Shown here one piece after another: positions 6,340 through 7,710 of a stretch of DNA of 7,710 bases (positions within the stretch are counted from its first letter, which is position 1; each line of letters begins with the position of its first letter). The notes under the pieces were generated by a model. That model worked only from the letters and a program-made list of their open reading frames with translations, did not search any database and was not told the DNA's origin. The stretch is from Bacteroidota bacterium. GTDB lineage: Bacteria > Bacteroidota > Rhodothermia > Rhodothermales > UBA10348. The stretch spans positions 1 to 7,710 of the forward strand of contig JACZYK010000119.1 of assembly GCA_022571135.1 (NCBI GenBank), given 5' to 3'. A program made the position numbers and the translations under genes.

Positions 6340-7188
6340 ATGAAAGTAGCTTTCCAGGGAGAAACCGGAGCATTCAGCGAAGAGGCCTCACTAGCCCTTT
6401 TTCCGGAATCCCAACCTGTTCCTAATCCGACTTTCGAAGCCGTCTTCGAGGCCGTCAGGGACGGATCTTCGGATCGCGGAGTCATTCCGATCGAAAACTC
6501 TCTACACGGCAGCGTGCACCAGAATTATGATTTGCTCAGGGAGCACGCCTTGATCATCACCGACGAAATTCAACTGAGAATAAGGCACAACCTCCTCACA
6601 GTTCGGGGATCGAACCTCGAAAACATAAGAGCCGTGTATTCGCATCCACAGGCCCTCGGCCAGTGTCGGGATTTTCTCAGGTCGACGCTCGCAGGCGTCG
6701 AGATCATCTCGTCATACGACACGGCAGGTGCCGCGAAGATGGTGGCCGAAAAAAATGATCCGCAGTGCGCTGCGATCGCCGGCGCGGTCGCCGGCACGGA
6801 GTACGACCTGATAACCCTCGCCGCGAACATCGAGAGCAATCACCAGAACTACACACGGTTTCTGGCCCTGGCTCGATCGGAAGATGAGAGGCCGCGCGCG
6901 CAGGAACGGGATGTCCCCATGAAGACGTCCATTGTCTATGCCCAACAGGACAACGTGCCCGGAAGCCTGTTCAAGAGCCTCGCTGTTTTCGCCCTGCGGG
7001 ATATCGACCTGTTCAAAATTGAGAGTCGCCCTCTGATCGGAAGTCCGGGAAAGTATCTCTTTTACCTGGACCTGGCCGGATCGATGTCGGACGAGCCGGT
7101 GCAGAACGCCCTTCGCCACCTCGAGGAAGTCGCGGCATCGGTCAAGATCCTGGGAACGTATGCCGTCGGCTCAATTATGGATGGATGA
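6340..7188 (+). CDS. pheA: Prephenate dehydratase with C-terminal ACT domain
   Basis: This enzyme decarboxylates and dehydrates prephenate to phenylpyruvate, the committed step to phenylalanine. The 282-residue product is a monofunctional dehydratase with no chorismate mutase domain. It opens with VAFQGETGAFSE (3-14), has the PIENSLHGSV segment (50-59), and carries the catalytic T172-R173-F174 motif in NYTRFLAL. The ACT domain (about 195-277) includes VPGSLFKSL, at the position of the GALV motif, and ESRP (228-231). These are the two elements that bind phenylalanine for feedback inhibition in characterised enzymes, so allosteric control is likely. No clear SD precedes the ATG. It lies 82 bp after argS and 27 bp before the prenyltransferase gene in the same direction, so co-transcription is plausible. 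Confidence 0.96.
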   Translation: MKVAFQGETGAFSEEASLALFPESQPVPNPTFEAVFEAVRDGSSDRGVIPIENSLHGSVHQNYDLLREHALIITDEIQLRIRHNLLTVRGSNLENIRAVYSHPQALGQCRDFLRSTLAGVEIISSYDTAGAAKMVAEKNDPQCAAIAGAVAGTEYDLITLAANIESNHQNYTRFLALARSEDERPRAQERDVPMKTSIVYAQQDNVPGSLFKSLAVFALRDIDLFKIESRPLIGSPGKYLFYLDLAGSMSDEPVQNALRHLEEVAASVKILGTYAVGSIMDG

Positions 7189-7215
7189 GGCCGCCGAGCA
7201 TTGGAGCTTATGCAA

Positions 7216-7710
7216 ATGCCCTCCACAATGATAAACGCGTCGATCCGGGGTCTTCGAGTAGCCTTTCGGTTGATTCGGCCGGGTAATGTGGCCATGATTT
7301 TCTGCGCCGCCATGGTGGGTGCGATTCTGGGATCTGCCGGCGGGGGTGTCGATTCCGTGCTCGCTAGTCCGGTCATTCTTGCAGCCGTCTCGATTGCCCT
7401 GTTGGGAGCCGGAGCCAATATCATGAACGACATCATCGATGTCGAAATAGATCGCGTCAACCGCCCGGACAGGCCGCTCGTTTCCGGGCGATTCTCCATG
7501 TGGGCCGCCCGGGTGTTCAGCGGCGTGATGCTGGCCGGAGGACTTGCCATTCCGATGTGGATATCCGGCACGCATACCAGGGTCGCTCTTTTCATCTTTT
7601 TCCTGGTCACGGCTTACAACTGGAACGACGCCAGCGGCTTCATCGGCAAGGCCTACCTCTACAACGGCAGCAGCAGCGGCCCCTCCACGACGCCGGACTG
7701 GGAGACGACC
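7216..7710 (+). CDS. UbiA-family prenyltransferase, N-terminal half, continuing into foreign sequence
   Basis: UbiA enzymes are integral membrane proteins that transfer an isoprenoid chain to an acceptor (quinone precursor, glycerol phosphate or tetrapyrrole). The first aspartate-rich motif is intact: NDIIDVEIDRVNRPDRPL at residues 71-88 (the N-D-x2-D-x3-D pattern), between hydrophobic helices at about 22-40 and 50-70. Further helices lie at 97-116 and 122-136. The sequence style recalls geranylgeranylglycerol-phosphate transferases and chlorophyll-synthase-like members, but the acceptor cannot be told. ATGs at 7210, 7216 and 7228 are in frame. GGAG (7203-7206) is 3 nt from the first and 9 nt from the second, so I chose 7216. 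The frame stays open to the window end, but from residue ~133 it no longer resembles UbiA: the second D-rich motif and later helices are not present. Confidence 0.85.
   Translation, partial: MPSTMINASIRGLRVAFRLIRPGNVAMIFCAAMVGAILGSAGGGVDSVLASPVILAAVSIALLGAGANIMNDIIDVEIDRVNRPDRPLVSGRFSMWAARVFSGVMLAGGLAIPMWISGTHTRVALFIFFLVTAYNWNDASGFIGKAYLYNGSSSGPSTTPDWETT
7612..7710 (+). other. FG-GAP (integrin-alpha-like) repeat fragment fused in frame to ubiA
   Basis: From AYNW onward the frame reads NDASGFIGKAYLYNGSSSG and then PSTTPDWETT. This is the loop and strand pattern of FG-GAP beta-propeller repeats of secreted or surface proteins (typically GKAYVY.GS..GLSTTP.W). It is soluble and Gly/Ser rich, where UbiA should have another membrane helix. 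All 32 codons from 7615 to the end finish in G or C, whereas about 9 of the 38 codons just before it finish in A or T. The piece therefore probably comes from another gene, joined here by rearrangement or misassembly. Confidence 0.65.

Noticed and set aside
6570..7610. Several minus-strand frames antisense to pheA and ubiA
   Set aside because: These are shadows of two well-supported plus-strand genes, with no family signature of their own.

Overview
The window looks like core chromosome of an uncultured Gram-negative bacterium, probably of the FCB group (Bacteroidota, Rhodothermota, Balneolota and relatives). The clues are the long insert in GlyA around residues 242-262, the style of TatC and ArgS, a DUF4159 exported protein, and the lack of clear Shine-Dalgarno (SD) sites before most core genes. 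This placement rests on remembered family features, not on a tree. Six complete genes and one gene cut by the window edge are ordinary housekeeping genes in two divergent blocks.

Positions 1-440 are a short mosaic that does not belong to the housekeeping block. It holds a complete 53-residue ORF with a C-x4-H...C-x2-C pattern and a strong SD (51-212), the last ~45 codons of a tetratricopeptide (TPR) protein (213-347), and the 5' end of a small Ala/Gly-rich protein gene (from 367) that breaks off where tatC ends.

On the minus strand, in transcription order, come a DUF4159 exported protein (4364-3681), glyA (3470-2163), an orotate-phosphoribosyltransferase-like enzyme (2069-1425) and tatC (1315-440). 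On the plus strand are argS (4566-6257), pheA (6340-7188) and a UbiA-family prenyltransferase (7216 to the window end). The blocks diverge from a ~200 bp region (4365-4565). Just before argS this region contains a textbook intrinsic terminator (4512-4538) and a competing upstream pairing, so it could be a transcription attenuator.

The last ~100 bases are not UbiA. From about 7612 the same frame turns into an FG-GAP (integrin-alpha-like) repeat, with an abrupt change in codon use. With the mosaic at the left end, this suggests that both ends of the segment are recombination or assembly junctions around a coherent core.

The core genes do not form one pathway: one-carbon/glycine metabolism (glyA), nucleotide-type phosphoribosyl transfer, Tat protein export, Arg-tRNA charging, phenylalanine synthesis and a membrane prenyl transfer. 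I saw no mobile-element gene, CRISPR array, tRNA or rRNA. The best leads for something new are the argS leader and the junctions at the two ends.
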